Of a stretch of 58,667 nt of DNA, positions 18,040-29,279 are shown piece by piece (the stretch's first letter is position 1; each line of letters starts with the position of its first letter). Below the pieces are notes generated by a model, which was not told the origin of the DNA, did not search any database, and was given only the letters and a program-made list of their open reading frames with translations. The position numbers were made by a program, and so were the translations under genes. Where the stretch lies: assembly GCA_028280225.1 (NCBI GenBank), contig JANQMF010000015.1, positions 1 to 58,667 of the forward strand, read 5' to 3'. Origin of the DNA: Pseudomonadales bacterium (GTDB lineage: Bacteria; Pseudomonadota; Gammaproteobacteria; Pseudomonadales; Azotimanducaceae).

Positions 18040-18710
18040 GACAAACGCGGGGCGTAGCTGTACACGTCAGCCTGGCACTGATGTTCGGAAAGACCCGCAT
18101 CCAGCAACACGTCGGTTGCGGCGTAGACAAAGGATGGACTGCCGCACAGGATAACCGCTGCAGTGCCAAATGTGGCGGCATTCTGCTTAAGCCATACCAT
18201 CCCCTCGTTTTGCGGGGTACGCTGGTTGTCGACTTTGACCACAAGTTGACTGTTGGCATAAGCACTTAATCTGTTGACCTCATAAACGTCCTGAGGACTG
18301 TCAGCACACCACAGGATGGTACAGGCTCCGGGGTCAGGCTGTGTGCTGCGGTATTCTGCCAGGGCAAAAGCCTGGGCGGCTCCGGTCCCGCCTGCAACGA
18401 CAAGCAAGGGACCGGTGACTGTGTCTGCTTGGACCTCACCCGCAGGCTCTGATACCTGCAGTTGGGGTGTTTGCAGCACCTTGTCCAAGGCCATGGCCTC
18501 AGGCAGTCCCGGGGTCGAACGATAGTGTAGTTCCGCAATAGGTAAACGGTGGGGTGAACTGGCAATTGAGAGGGGTACATTGCCGTTGGGGGTTATAACG
18601 TGCAGGTACTGCCCCGCCTTAAAACTATAGTTGGATGGTAGCTTGAGGGTAATAATCCGGGTTGACGTGCCCTGAATGGACAGAATTTGTGCATCAAAAA
18701 CGGGTGCCAT
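18036..18710 (-). CDS. NAD(P)H-flavin reductase-like (FNR family) protein
   Basis: The 224-residue ferredoxin-reductase-type protein has an N-terminal FAD/FMN beta-barrel, with F-K-A-G-Q-Y-L-H-V and P-L-S-I-A-S-S-P-H in place of the canonical R-x-Y-S. A C-terminal NAD-binding domain carries V-V-A-G-G-T-G-A-A-Q-A and ends near I-L-C-G-S-P. This is the Fre/LuxG layout. In Pseudomonas a similar gene lies close to rho with ubiD; ubiD is absent here. No iron-sulfur domain is fused. Physiological acceptor unknown. Confidence 0.85.
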   Translation of the reverse strand: MAPVFDAQILSIQGTSTRIITLKLPSNYSFKAGQYLHVITPNGNVPLSIASSPHRLPIAELHYRSTPGLPEAMALDKVLQTPQLQVSEPAGEVQADTVTGPLLVVAGGTGAAQAFALAEYRSTQPDPGACTILWCADSPQDVYEVNRLSAYANSQLVVKVDNQRTPQNEGMVWLKQNAATFGTAAVILCGSPSFVYAATDVLLDAGLSEHQCQADVYSYAPRLS

Positions 18711-18721
18711 AAGCGCAATGA

Positions 18722-18741
18722 GACAGGCCTGAAAGCCTGTC
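18722..18741. other. Hairpin downstream of rho
   Basis: Perfect 7-bp stem GACAGGC/GCCTGTC with a 6-nt loop between rho and the flavin reductase, both on the minus strand. No T tract follows, so it looks like a processing or stability hairpin rather than a normal intrinsic terminator. Confidence 0.5.
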
Positions 18742-18766
18742 GCAGTTAGTCCGAAGCCCCGGGAGC

Positions 18767-20023
18767 CTAACGCCGCATGGAGTTAAAAAACTCTTCGTTG
18801 GTCTTGGTTTCCTTCAACTTGTCCAGGATAAATTCAATGGCGGCAACGTCGTCCATGTCGTGCAGCAGTTTGCGTAGTATCCAAACCCGCTGCAGTTCTT
18901 CTTCACCCATCAGCAGTTCCTCCCGGCGGGTTGCCGAGCGGCGTATGTTGATGGCCGGATAAACACGCTTTTCGGCAATTTTACGTTCCAGGTGCAGTTC
19001 CTGGTTACCGGTACCCTTAAATTCTTCGTAGATCACCTCATCCATCTTTGAGCCGGTGTCGATCAAGGCGGTGGCGACAATGGTGAGACTGCCGCCTTCT
19101 TCGATGTTGCGGGCGGCACCAAAGAAGCGTTTTGGCCGCTCCAGGGCATGGGCGTCAACACCGCCGGTTAACACCTTGCCGGAAGAGGGCACAATGGTGT
19201 TGTAAGCCCGGGCAAGTCGGGTAATGGAGTCCAGCAGGATCACAACATCCTTTTGGTGTTCAACCAGGCGCTTGGCCTTTTCGATGACCATCTCAGCCAC
19301 TTGAACGTGCCGCGAAGGCGGTTCGTCAAAGGTTGAGGCCACCACTTCGCCCCGAACCGAGCGCTGCATTTCCGTCACCTCTTCAGGGCGCTCGTCGATC
19401 AACAGAACGATCAACACAGTTTCGGGATTATTGGCGGTAATGGATTGCGCAATATTTTGCAGGACAAGGGTCTTGCCCGCCTTCGGTGGAGATACCACCA
19501 GAGCCCGCTGGCCCTTACCGATTGGGGCAACCAGGTCGATAATCCGGGCGGTTAAGTCTTCGGTACTGCCGTTGCCCCGCTCCAGGACAAGGCGTTCGTC
19601 GGGAAACAGCGGGGTCAGGTTCTCGAATAAGATCTTGTGTTTTTTGGTATTGGGTTCGCTGAAGTTGATTTCATCAACCTTCAACAGGGCAAAATAGCGC
19701 TCTCCATCCTTGGGTGGCCGTACCTTACCCGCAATGCTGTCCCCGGTACGCAGATTAAAACGCCTGACCTGACTTGGTGAAACGTAAATGTCATCGGGTC
19801 CCGCCAGATATGAACCTTCCGGAGAGCGCAAGAAACCAAATCCGTCCTGCAGAATCTCCAGCGTGCCTTCGCCATAAATGTCTTCACCGTTTTTTGATTG
19901 TTTGCGCACAATGGCGGCAATCACTTCCTGCTTGCGTGAGCGCCCGACATTGTCGAGGCCCATTTCCCTTGCCATCTCGACAAGTTCGCCAACGGGTTTG
20001 CGTTTTAGTTCTGAAAGGTTCAT
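18767..20023 (-). CDS. rho: Transcription termination factor Rho
   Basis: This 418-residue hexameric RNA helicase has an N-terminal Rho-N helical domain (M-N-L-S-E-L-K), an RNA-binding cold-shock-like domain with L-Q-D-G-F-G-F-L-R, and a RecA-type motor with Walker A S-P-P-K-A-G-K-T and Walker [16 protein letters not shown]. The Q-loop and R-loop regions are intact. ATG 20023 is preferred to the one two codons earlier because M-N-L is the usual N-terminus. It lies downstream of trxA on the same strand across a 548-bp gap. Confidence 0.97.
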   Translation of the reverse strand: MNLSELKRKPVGELVEMAREMGLDNVGRSRKQEVIAAIVRKQSKNGEDIYGEGTLEILQDGFGFLRSPEGSYLAGPDDIYVSPSQVRRFNLRTGDSIAGKVRPPKDGERYFALLKVDEINFSEPNTKKHKILFENLTPLFPDERLVLERGNGSTEDLTARIIDLVAPIGKGQRALVVSPPKAGKTLVLQNIAQSITANNPETVLIVLLIDERPEEVTEMQRSVRGEVVASTFDEPPSRHVQVAEMVIEKAKRLVEHQKDVVILLDSITRLARAYNTIVPSSGKVLTGGVDAHALERPKRFFGAARNIEEGGSLTIVATALIDTGSKMDEVIYEEFKGTGNQELHLERKIAEKRVYPAINIRRSATRREELLMGEEELQRVWILRKLLHDMDDVAAIEFILDKLKETKTNEEFFNSMRR

Positions 20024-20571
20024 AGGCATGTGTTTTTCACTTAATTGAGTGCGGGGGTTGGTTCTTACTGTGCTTAAGGTCCTGTGTGGTTAGTCCTGGT
20101 CTGGCCACAGACTAATAAGCTACACCGGGTCTTAGCGGATAACGTAAGAGGGATGGTTTGTTGTGTTCCGTGCAAAAACGCCAGGGCAAAAACTTAACTT
20201 GAAACAACCCAATAATTGGCCGCTAGCGCCGGTTAGTTCTCCTCTGCCAAATTCCCCGATTTAGCAGCTTGTTTTACTAGGTTAACTAGAGGCTGGGTGG
20301 TTGTGATCTGAAAGGCTATTGCCAGATTGCATGCCAGATCGCACAGATATAGCCTTAGTTTAGTGCTTTGGGGCCTGGGGTCAAGGGTCTGTTGGTGGGA
20401 TAAATAGCAAATTATTTGCCGTGTACCCGGTTTTGGCAAAAATTGAGACGTGGTTTTGGCGGGGTTGTGTAAGGACAGGGGCACCCACCACCAGCGTTGA
20501 TGGGTGCGCGGGTGCGGGGTAGTGCCCTCGGCCGGTGCTTATCCTCAAATATCGCGTATTTGGGACAGACG
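20024..20571. other. trxA-rho intergenic region (long rho leader)
   Basis: No believable gene lies in these 548 bp. Visible structures are a 6-bp stem CAAATA/TATTTG at 20546-20562 just after the trxA stop, an inverted pair GCACCCA/TGGGTGC within about 20481-20507, and a dyad GCAAAT-T-ATTTGC at 20407-20419. On the rho-coding strand the stretch around 20480-20520 is C-rich with little G in part, as in Rho-loading sites. A leader subject to Rho autoregulation is plausible but not proven. Confidence 0.5.
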
Positions 20572-20898
20572 CTAGATATTGCTGTCTAGAAAGGCCTGAA
20601 GTTGGGACTTGGATAATGCCCCCACCTTGGTGGCCTGGACCTCACCGTCTTTAAACAGCATCAGCGTTGGAATGCCGCGGATACCGTACTTGGGGGGTGT
20701 ATTTTGGTTGGCGTCGATGTCAATTTTGCAGATCTTTAGCTGGTCTGCGTATTCGCTTGCGATCTCGTTCAGAATGGGTGCAATCATCTTGCAGGGTCCG
20801 CACCATTCTGCCCAATAATCAACCAAGACGGGCTTATCAGCTTGTAATACGTCTGCGTCGAAGGAGTCGTCGCTGGTATGTACGATGCTGTCACTCAT
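20572..20898 (-). CDS. trxA: Thioredoxin
   Basis: The 108-residue thioredoxin has the active site W-C-G-P-C in the standard W-A-E-W-C-G-P-C-K context and the cis-proline loop G-I-P-T-L. The start at ATG 20898 (M-S-D-S-I-V-H) is supported by GGAGA 7 bp upstream; the longer open frame adds 44 codons without family similarity. It is a cytoplasmic dithiol reductant. It is divergent from ppx and upstream of rho, as in Pseudomonas. Confidence 0.97.
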   Translation of the reverse strand: MSDSIVHTSDDSFDADVLQADKPVLVDYWAEWCGPCKMIAPILNEIASEYADQLKICKIDIDANQNTPPKYGIRGIPTLMLFKDGEVQATKVGALSKSQLQAFLDSNI

Positions 20899-21029
20899 TG
20901 AAGTGTCTCCAGAATTTTTGCCTGTGCATGTTATCACCAAGCCAAATAGTTGGACAGCAACCGGATACAAGATTGGTCCAGCCGGTAATTTGGTGGGAAA
21001 ATAGCCTTTTGCGGATGTTGTAGAAGCCA

Positions 21030-23533
<2,504 letters not shown>

Positions 23534-23538
23534 CTATC

Positions 23539-24156
23539 CTAGTTTTGGCGTGCGTGACTGGGTGGGTGATTCTTCTTGATGAGCTTGACCATATCAACAA
23601 AAACACCGGGCTCGTTGTTCAACCGGGCAAGCACCAGGCCGCCATAAAGGTTGGCGACAATCTGTTGAGCGGAGCGGCGGGCGCGTTTGGGTTTAAAACC
23701 CATCTGTTTCAGGTTTTCTGCCAGCAGAATATGCCAGTCGGCAAATTGGGCGGCAATATCCGCCTGCATCTTGCCGGTATGGCCCGTTGCGTCATCGTGT
23801 AAGTTAATCACGGCTAACAGACAATTGCGTTTGCCGCTTTTGCAATACTTGCTGAAACCGTCCAGGAAACGGTGCAGGCGATCTCCTGGTGCATGCTGGC
23901 TCTGCAGCTGGCTGAAGGCATGCCGGTGTAATTCCGCAATGGCCTGGCGGATCAGGCTGGCTGCCATTTCCGGTTTGCCGCCGGGAAAATGATGATACAA
24001 AGACGCTTTGCTCAGGCCGCTTGCAGCGGACAGGTGGTTGAGGGTTGCACCGTCGTAGCCGTACTGCACAAAAACATCGTGGAGCTGCACAAAAAGTGCC
24101 TCCTGGACATTTGTGCGGCCTTCAAGTGGCTTAAGGGGGTCGGTTGGCATGGGCAA
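23539..24156 (-). CDS. TetR/AcrR family transcriptional regulator
   Basis: The 205-residue regulator has an N-terminal helix-turn-helix at about 30-65: Y-G-Y-D-G-A-T-L-N-H-L, then S-G-L-S-K-A-S-L-Y-H-H-F. The C-terminal ligand domain resembles the AcrR_C-like group with I-V-A-N-L-Y-G-G-L-V-L-A. The ligand is unknown. It sits between an ABC-F ATPase gene (32 bp upstream) and hemB (8 bp downstream), all on the minus strand. Confidence 0.9.
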   Translation of the reverse strand: MPMPTDPLKPLEGRTNVQEALFVQLHDVFVQYGYDGATLNHLSAASGLSKASLYHHFPGGKPEMAASLIRQAIAELHRHAFSQLQSQHAPGDRLHRFLDGFSKYCKSGKRNCLLAVINLHDDATGHTGKMQADIAAQFADWHILLAENLKQMGFKPKRARRSAQQIVANLYGGLVLARLNNEPGVFVDMVKLIKKNHPPSHARQN

Positions 24157-24188
24157 AATCTATCATGTTTTTTCTTCGCCGCCGGTAA

Positions 24189-26099
24189 CTAGTGCCCGCT
24201 TTTTTGCTCTGCATTCAACTGTGCTTCCAGTTCGCTGCTGGTGGTTAACCATTGCTCCTCCAACGCTTCTACTTCCCGGCGCAGGCGGCCTGCGTCAGCC
24301 AGCAGCGTGTCCAACTCTGCGGTGGGCATATTCTGGTAGGTATCGGTATCTGCCAGGACCGCTTCGATTTTTGCCAACTGCCGGGTGTGCGTGTCCAATT
24401 GTTTTTCCAGGTCGTTCACCCGCCGTTGTATCGCCTGGGCCGCCTGGCGCTGCTGGGCGCGAGCCTGCCGCAGTTGTTTGCGGGAAGCGCCGGCAACTGT
24501 GGGTGTAGTCCCATTTTTGTGCAGCCGCTGGAGCTGGGGCAACTGGGTATAGTCGCTCAGGTCACCGCTGAACGAAGTGACCCGGCCCCCGGCCACCAGC
24601 CAGAAGTTGTCGATGGTTTTCTCCAGCAGGCTACGATCATGAGAGACGATTACCACCGCGCCGGCATAAGACTGCAGGGCCATGACCAGGGCGTCGCGCA
24701 TATCCAAATCCAGGTGATTGGTCGGTTCGTCCAGGACAAGAATGGCAGGTTTATCCGCTGCTAACAGAGCCAGGACAAAACGCGCCTTTTCGCCACCGGA
24801 CAGGGTGGCCAGGGGCCGGGTAATCATCTGATCGGAAAATCCCCAGCCGCCCAGGTAGTCGCGTACCTGCTGTTCGGTTGCCTGTTGAGATAACTTTTTG
24901 GTGATGACCGGGGTGATAGCCGACAGGGCGGTTCGGGTGAGCTCGAGGCTTTCAAGCTGATGCTGGGCAAAGTAGCCAATCGCACAATGTTGGCCTTTGC
25001 TGAAGTCTCCCTGGAGGGGGGAAATGTCACCGACCATGGCTTTTAACAGGGTTGATTTTCCGGCTCCGTTTTCCCCCAGCACACCAATACGATCCCCGGG
25101 GAGGATACTCTGCCCAATTTGGGTCAGCACTGCTTTGCCGTGATAACCCAGACTCACATTGCGCATGGATATCAGTGGGTTGGAGGCTTTATCGGGATTC
25201 TGGAAGGTAACGCGATAGGGAGAATCGAAGTGCAGCGCAGGGCTGGACTGGAGTTTTTCCAACGCCTTTATTCGGCTTTGGACCTGTTTGGCTTTGCTTG
25301 CCTTGGCGCGGAACCGGTCTACAAACTTCTGAATATGGGCTGCCTTGGCCGCCTGTTTGGTCTGTTGCGCCGCATCCTGGGCAACTTGTTGCGCGCGCTG
25401 TTGTTCGCAGGAGGAATAGTTGCCCTGATAAAGACGGCCGGATCCTCCGCTTAAGTACAAGGTGTGGTTGGTGCAGTTGTCCAGAAAGGCGCGATCATGG
25501 GCGATCAGTAAAACGGCTCCTGGAAATCTGGCCAACCAGTGCTCCAGCCAGATAATCGCTTCCAGGTCCAGGTGATTGGTGGGTTCGTCCAACAGCAGCA
25601 GGTCACAGGGCGTCATGAGCGCCCGGGCCAAATTCAGGCGAATGCGCCAACCTCCGGAAAATTCAGCATAGGGTTTGTGGATGTCCGCCGGGGCAAACCC
25701 CAACCCCGCAAGAATCTCGGCGCCCCGCGCTTCTGCTGCGTAAGCGTTTAAGTCTTCGAGCCGGCTGTGCAACTCAGCCAGCTTTGCGGGATGGGTTTCG
25801 TTTTCTATTTTAGCCTGGGTGCGGCGTAATTCATCGTGTCCGTCGAGCACGTAGGCCAGCCCGGGCCGCTGGGTGACGGCCGCTTCCTGCAGCATGTGGG
25901 CAATGCGCCAACCTTGTGGAAAAGATAGCTCACCATCCTCCGGGTGTAGTTCCCCCAGGATGAGTTGGAAAAGTGTGGATTTCCCTGCGCCGTTGCGTCC
26001 GGCTACAGCCACACGTTGGCCGGGGTGGACCACAAAGTTAAGATCTTGCAGGAGCACGTCCTGCCCCCGCCTGAATTTGAGATTTTGCATTCGCAGCAT
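24189..26099 (-). CDS. ABC-F family ATPase (YheS-like)
   Basis: The 636-residue protein has two ABC ATPase domains and no membrane segment. Walker A motifs are G-R-N-G-A-G-K-S-T (about 35-43) and G-E-N-G-A-G-K-S-T (about 345). Both signature motifs are present (F-S-G-G-W-R-I-R and L-S-G-G-E-K-A-R), and an ABC-F linker with K-A-K-Q-V-Q-S-R lies between the domains. The C-terminal coiled coil is long (about 530-630). The layout is closest to YheS. ABC-F proteins act on ribosomes to rescue or regulate translation; no resistance role is evident. Start may be three codons further in. Confidence 0.92.
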   Translation of the reverse strand: MLRMQNLKFRRGQDVLLQDLNFVVHPGQRVAVAGRNGAGKSTLFQLILGELHPEDGELSFPQGWRIAHMLQEAAVTQRPGLAYVLDGHDELRRTQAKIENETHPAKLAELHSRLEDLNAYAAEARGAEILAGLGFAPADIHKPYAEFSGGWRIRLNLARALMTPCDLLLLDEPTNHLDLEAIIWLEHWLARFPGAVLLIAHDRAFLDNCTNHTLYLSGGSGRLYQGNYSSCEQQRAQQVAQDAAQQTKQAAKAAHIQKFVDRFRAKASKAKQVQSRIKALEKLQSSPALHFDSPYRVTFQNPDKASNPLISMRNVSLGYHGKAVLTQIGQSILPGDRIGVLGENGAGKSTLLKAMVGDISPLQGDFSKGQHCAIGYFAQHQLESLELTRTALSAITPVITKKLSQQATEQQVRDYLGGWGFSDQMITRPLATLSGGEKARFVLALLAADKPAILVLDEPTNHLDLDMRDALVMALQSYAGAVVIVSHDRSLLEKTIDNFWLVAGGRVTSFSGDLSDYTQLPQLQRLHKNGTTPTVAGASRKQLRQARAQQRQAAQAIQRRVNDLEKQLDTHTRQLAKIEAVLADTDTYQNMPTAELDTLLADAGRLRREVEALEEQWLTTSSELEAQLNAEQKSGH

Positions 26100-26155
26100 G
26101 TGGTTTGCGAATCAGCCCCTTGGTTATCGCGTGGAAGGTTGGACTTAGACTCTGT

Positions 26156-26297
26156 TGAAAAACTATTCCGCAAACATCCGCAAATAGTTTTTCACTCACA
26201 CCGCCATCCTTAGTTGCGGGGCTCCTACACCAGTTCAAGCACTTATGTGCTTGATGGCGCTGGGTTATTCCCGGCCGGAGGCTAGTTTACACCAGTT
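26156..26297. repeat. Composite palindromic intergenic element (REP-like)
   Basis: Between the ABC-F and ParA genes lies a chain of structures. A 12-bp inverted repeat (26156-26167 with 26183-26194, core GAAAAACTATT) has a 15-nt loop that itself holds a doubled CCGCAAA. A 7-bp hairpin CAAGCAC-TTAT-GTGCTTG lies at 26236-26253. The 10-mer TACACCAGTT occurs at 26226-26235 and again at 26288-26297, overlapping the ParA stop. On the minus strand the part GTGTAGGAGC resembles Pseudomonas REP sequences. The first hairpin could also terminate ParA transcription. Confidence 0.6.
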
Positions 26298-27102
26298 GGG
26301 CGGGGCTGGATTGACCCTCTGCCTGGTTGGGGGCCGGGTTGGGAGCTGGTTTTGCCGCCGCCGCAGATTCGCTGCGCTGGGCGGCCCGCGGTTTCATACG
26401 CAGGCTGTAACCTACGGGCTGCTCGGTATTAAACTGATCTTCCACCCACTGGATCAGCTGTTTCCATTGGGCGGTTTCTTTGCGTGCGGCACGAATTTCT
26501 TTCATATCCACAACACCCTGGCCAACTTCAGCCGCATCGGTATACACCGGTGAATCCCGGAACTGGGCAACCGCCGGAACATCCAGACAGCCCAGGAAAT
26601 GCATCAACTTGTCGTGGGTCTGGGTGTTCGGCTGAATACGATTGGCAATGACACCAACGGGTCGTGGGAAGCTTCGATAGATACGATGGGTCAGCAAATC
26701 CGCAATAAATCGTCCACCGGCACGGATATCTATGGACGAGGGCAGCATGGGTACAAGAATGAGGTCTGTTTGCCTGAGCAGGCTTTCAAGGTCTCTGCCC
26801 CGGGCATTTGAATGTCCGTCGATAATAACCAGTTCGGTGCCCTCGGGCAGGCGGTGACGAAAGGCCTGGGTCTGGTACATGTTGGGGCGTTCGTGTTTGG
26901 CAACCACGGCGACCGGCGGCAGGGCGGGATCACGTTGTTCGGCCCAGTAGCTGCTGCTGGCCTGAGGATCATTGTCCAGAAGGGCTACCTTGGTGCCCCG
27001 ACAGGCATAAGCAACCGCTAAATTGGTTGCAATGGTGGTTTTACCGCAGCCACCTTTGCCGTTGATGATAAGAATACGTCTCGCAGGTGAATCCATCTTC
27101 AT
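26287..27102 (-). CDS. Orphan ParA/MinD-family ATPase
   Basis: The 271-residue P-loop ATPase has a deviant Walker [11 protein letters not shown], at about 14-23, D-N-D-P-Q-A-S-S at the A-prime motif, and V-I-D-G-H in place of the usual Walker B D-x-P. The C-terminal 45 residues are Ala/Pro-rich and disordered-looking. No parB or parS-like gene neighbour is present, so it is not the main chromosome-partition ParA. Such orphans position other cargo at the membrane or nucleoid; cargo here is unknown. Confidence 0.85.
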   Translation of the reverse strand: MKMDSPARRILIINGKGGCGKTTIATNLAVAYACRGTKVALLDNDPQASSSYWAEQRDPALPPVAVVAKHERPNMYQTQAFRHRLPEGTELVIIDGHSNARGRDLESLLRQTDLILVPMLPSSIDIRAGGRFIADLLTHRIYRSFPRPVGVIANRIQPNTQTHDKLMHFLGCLDVPAVAQFRDSPVYTDAAEVGQGVVDMKEIRAARKETAQWKQLIQWVEDQFNTEQPVGYSLRMKPRAAQRSESAAAAKPAPNPAPNQAEGQSSPAQLV

Positions 27103-27712
27103 CCCACCCTTTGACTGTTGGACAGGTTAACGGATCAGTGGCCGTTTTCTGTCCTCATACTTCTTTAAGCCCAACCGCAGGATATCCGGTGCCGTGTCTT
27201 GTGCAGATACTGATAACCACGTTGTCTGACAAGTTGGTTAATTGGGTCCAGACCCGGCTTATCCTTTAAGCACCTTATCTTGCTGTTCGGCCCCCACTGG
27301 CCTGCCCATAGAATGGGAGGCATTGTTAGAAGTAAACGCAACAAGGCGGTTGCCGGCAGTTGTGTTTGCTTCCCCCAGATCCATTTGTTAACAACTTGAT
27401 CGAGTGTCCAAATTCGATCTTGCTATTTTTTAACACTTTTTTACCACAGCTCTTTTTCACTACAGTTCTTTTTTCACAACAACTGTTTGTTGGCTGTTTT
27501 GTTTATGACAGCTCTTGGGCTGTCTTGTGTGTGTTACAGGCCTTTTTTGCGTTTTTATCTTTTGCGTTTTTATCGTTGTGCTTTATGTCTGAGCACTGGT
27601 TGTTTTGAAGGCTTATTTTGACACACACTTTTTTACCTTGGTTTTACTATACCAGGCAAAATTTCAATTGCACTATCTACTTACGAGGACTTTGTGAGTA
27701 TTTTTCTAGTGC
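27103..27712. other. ParA upstream region, T-rich, no gene
   Basis: The 610 bp between the WD40 lipoprotein gene and parA have no convincing gene. The 82-codon open frame at 27360-27608 is low-complexity and T-rich. The stretch 27410-27600 is strongly T-rich on the plus strand and contains a perfect tandem duplication (see 27545-27574). The parA promoter should lie near 27110-27250 but no clear boxes were identified. Confidence 0.5.
27545..27574 (+). repeat. Perfect 15-bp tandem duplication
   Basis: TTTTGCGTTTTTATC occurs twice back to back (27545-27559 and 27560-27574) inside the T-rich intergenic stretch. Likely slippage product. Confidence 0.9.
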
Positions 27713-28687
27713 TCAAGAGATTTGTAACTCCAGCAGCCGTCCGTCGCCGGACAGGGCGAGTATGATGGATCTGTTGCCGGCGAAGGCAACTTCTACGATG
27801 GCAGCGCCGGTAGCGCGGAAGGGATGGCGGGTGCCGCTGTCCCACACTTTCAAGCGTTGTCCGGTGCGGGTGTCGTACAGGGCCACCTGGCGGTTGACAT
27901 AACCCACAGCCAGTTGGGTTTCGTCAGCGGAGAAGCTGGCAGAAACCGCACCATGATTAATCTTATTGTGCAGGGTGTGTAAACGTTGTCCCGTGGTATT
28001 GTCCCAGATAGCCACCAGGTCGCCCTGGGCGGCTGTGAAGGACATACTGCCCGAGGGGGACAGGGCCACATGGCGTACGGGGTTGCCATGCTGGAACGTG
28101 TGTACAGCTTCTTTACGATTTAACGACCACAACACCGCGGTGTTATCGTCACTGCCGGTCAGGGCAAGCTCATCGCTTTCGCTGACACTGACACTACCCA
28201 CGGCGCCCTTGTGCAGGAAAGTGTCCAGATAGCTGCCGTCTGTGGCATCAAACAACACCGCACTGTGGTCTTCCATGCCCATCAGCACCTGGCGGTTGTT
28301 GTTCAAAACAGCGACGTCCAGTACGGCACCCGGTGTTGCCCAATAGGCCAGCGCTTGGCCGGTGGTGGTGTCCCACAGCACCAGAGTACGGGGGTCTGTA
28401 GTCACCGCCCGACTGGCGTCCGGTGAAAATCCCGCCGCGACAAGTTCAGCGGACTCGCCGGACTGATGTGACCAATTGTACAGGCGTTCGATATCCGTCA
28501 TGCGCCATAAGCTGGCGCCGTGGTTCAAGGATCCTACGACAGCGTAGTCGGCTTGACTGGACAAAGATGCGGTAAAAACGCCTTGAGCAGCCAGTTCCCA
28601 GCTTCGTTTGGGTGACTCGGTCCCGCAGCCAATAAGGCTGATACCCAGGATCAGCCACAACATGAGTGTTTTGGCAGATTTGCTCAC
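27713..28687 (-). CDS. WD40-repeat lipoprotein
   Basis: The 324-residue protein has a lipoprotein signal peptide; L-I-G-C-G is the lipobox with Cys21, and no Asp follows, so outer-membrane sorting is likely. The mature part is a beta-propeller of WD40-type repeats, visible as recurrent V-A-L-S/A-G-F-S-P-D and L-W-D-T-T-T-G-Q-A units. It lies 3 bp downstream of the rsd/algQ homologue on the same strand. It probably scaffolds other envelope proteins; no partner can be named from sequence. Confidence 0.85.
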   Translation of the reverse strand: MSKSAKTLMLWLILGISLIGCGTESPKRSWELAAQGVFTASLSSQADYAVVGSLNHGASLWRMTDIERLYNWSHQSGESAELVAAGFSPDASRAVTTDPRTLVLWDTTTGQALAYWATPGAVLDVAVLNNNRQVLMGMEDHSAVLFDATDGSYLDTFLHKGAVGSVSVSESDELALTGSDDNTAVLWSLNRKEAVHTFQHGNPVRHVALSPSGSMSFTAAQGDLVAIWDNTTGQRLHTLHNKINHGAVSASFSADETQLAVGYVNRQVALYDTRTGQRLKVWDSGTRHPFRATGAAIVEVAFAGNRSIILALSGDGRLLELQIS

Positions 28688-28690
28688 GGT

Positions 28691-29164
28691 TTATTGCCAG
28701 GGTGGGTTGAGAACCACCTCGTCTTCGATTTCAAACCTGGCCTCTAATGCCAGTGCCAGATCCTCAAGGTCGTTTTTGAGTTGAGGCAAACGGGGTGTCC
28801 GGTGCCCGCTGTATCTTTCGGTAAACGGCAACAGCCCTTGGGTGTTGGCTTGTAAAGCCACAATCTGATGCGCTTGTGGCGTGCAGCTCTTCAGCAGACG
28901 GAAGTGTCCATAAGAAATGTAGTCGGTCAGGTGTTGCCGAAACCGGTGGCAAATGGCCTGGGTCAGATCAGCGTGTTCCGCGTCGATACTCTTCTTTAGT
29001 TTCAGCAGATAGCTCAACAGCACGGCCCGGGACTTGGCGAGTTGCTGGGCAGAGTGGCCGTCCATCCCGGGTTTGTTAATTAGGTTCAAGTCCTGGCCCG
29101 GACCAATATAGGCTACCTTGCGCGCTTTACTTTTGGCTTGCTTGGCACTGGTTTGTGTCGGCAT
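28691..29164 (-). CDS. rsd: Rsd/AlgQ family anti-sigma-70 regulator
   Basis: The 157-residue all-helical protein matches Rsd/AlgQ: L-T-D-Y-I-S-Y-G-H-F in the middle, A-N-T-Q near residue 105, and the C-terminal D-L-A-L-A-L-E-A-R-F-E-I-E-D. Rsd binds region 4 of sigma-70 in stationary phase; AlgQ influences alginate in Pseudomonas. The N-terminus is Lys-rich and longer than usual. In Pseudomonas algQ and a dsbB-type gene lie beside hemY; here the same pair is kept but moved about 10 kb from hemY. Confidence 0.85.
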   Translation of the reverse strand: MPTQTSAKQAKSKARKVAYIGPGQDLNLINKPGMDGHSAQQLAKSRAVLLSYLLKLKKSIDAEHADLTQAICHRFRQHLTDYISYGHFRLLKSCTPQAHQIVALQANTQGLLPFTERYSGHRTPRLPQLKNDLEDLALALEARFEIEDEVVLNPPWQ

Positions 29165-29231
29165 CCCTCACCCTGATTTTCATGCTAATGGTGAAGAAAA
29201 AATAGCAGAGAATGGAAAAAGCGCGAGTCAG

Positions 29232-29279
29232 CGGTCCTGACTTATCGGTCCTGACTTATCGGTCCTGACTTATCGGTCC
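29232..29279. repeat. 14-bp tandem repeat at the dsbB stop codon
   Basis: Three full copies of CGGTCCTGACTTAT plus CGGTCC, perfectly conserved. On the minus strand each full unit carries TAA in the same context, and the last copy supplies the final codons and stop of dsbB. Confidence 0.92.

Noticed and set aside
18722-18741. Intrinsic terminator of rho
   Set aside because: Good stem, but no T tract on either strand.
20233-20484. 83-codon minus-strand frame in the rho leader
   Set aside because: No similarity, no ribosome-binding site; more likely untranslated leader.
26038-26238. 66-codon minus-strand frame between ABC-F and ParA
   Set aside because: Most of it is the palindromic repeat; peptide is a by-product of that element.
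27360-27608. 82-codon hydrophobic frame
   Set aside because: Created by T-rich low-complexity DNA; no ribosome-binding site and spans a slippage duplication.
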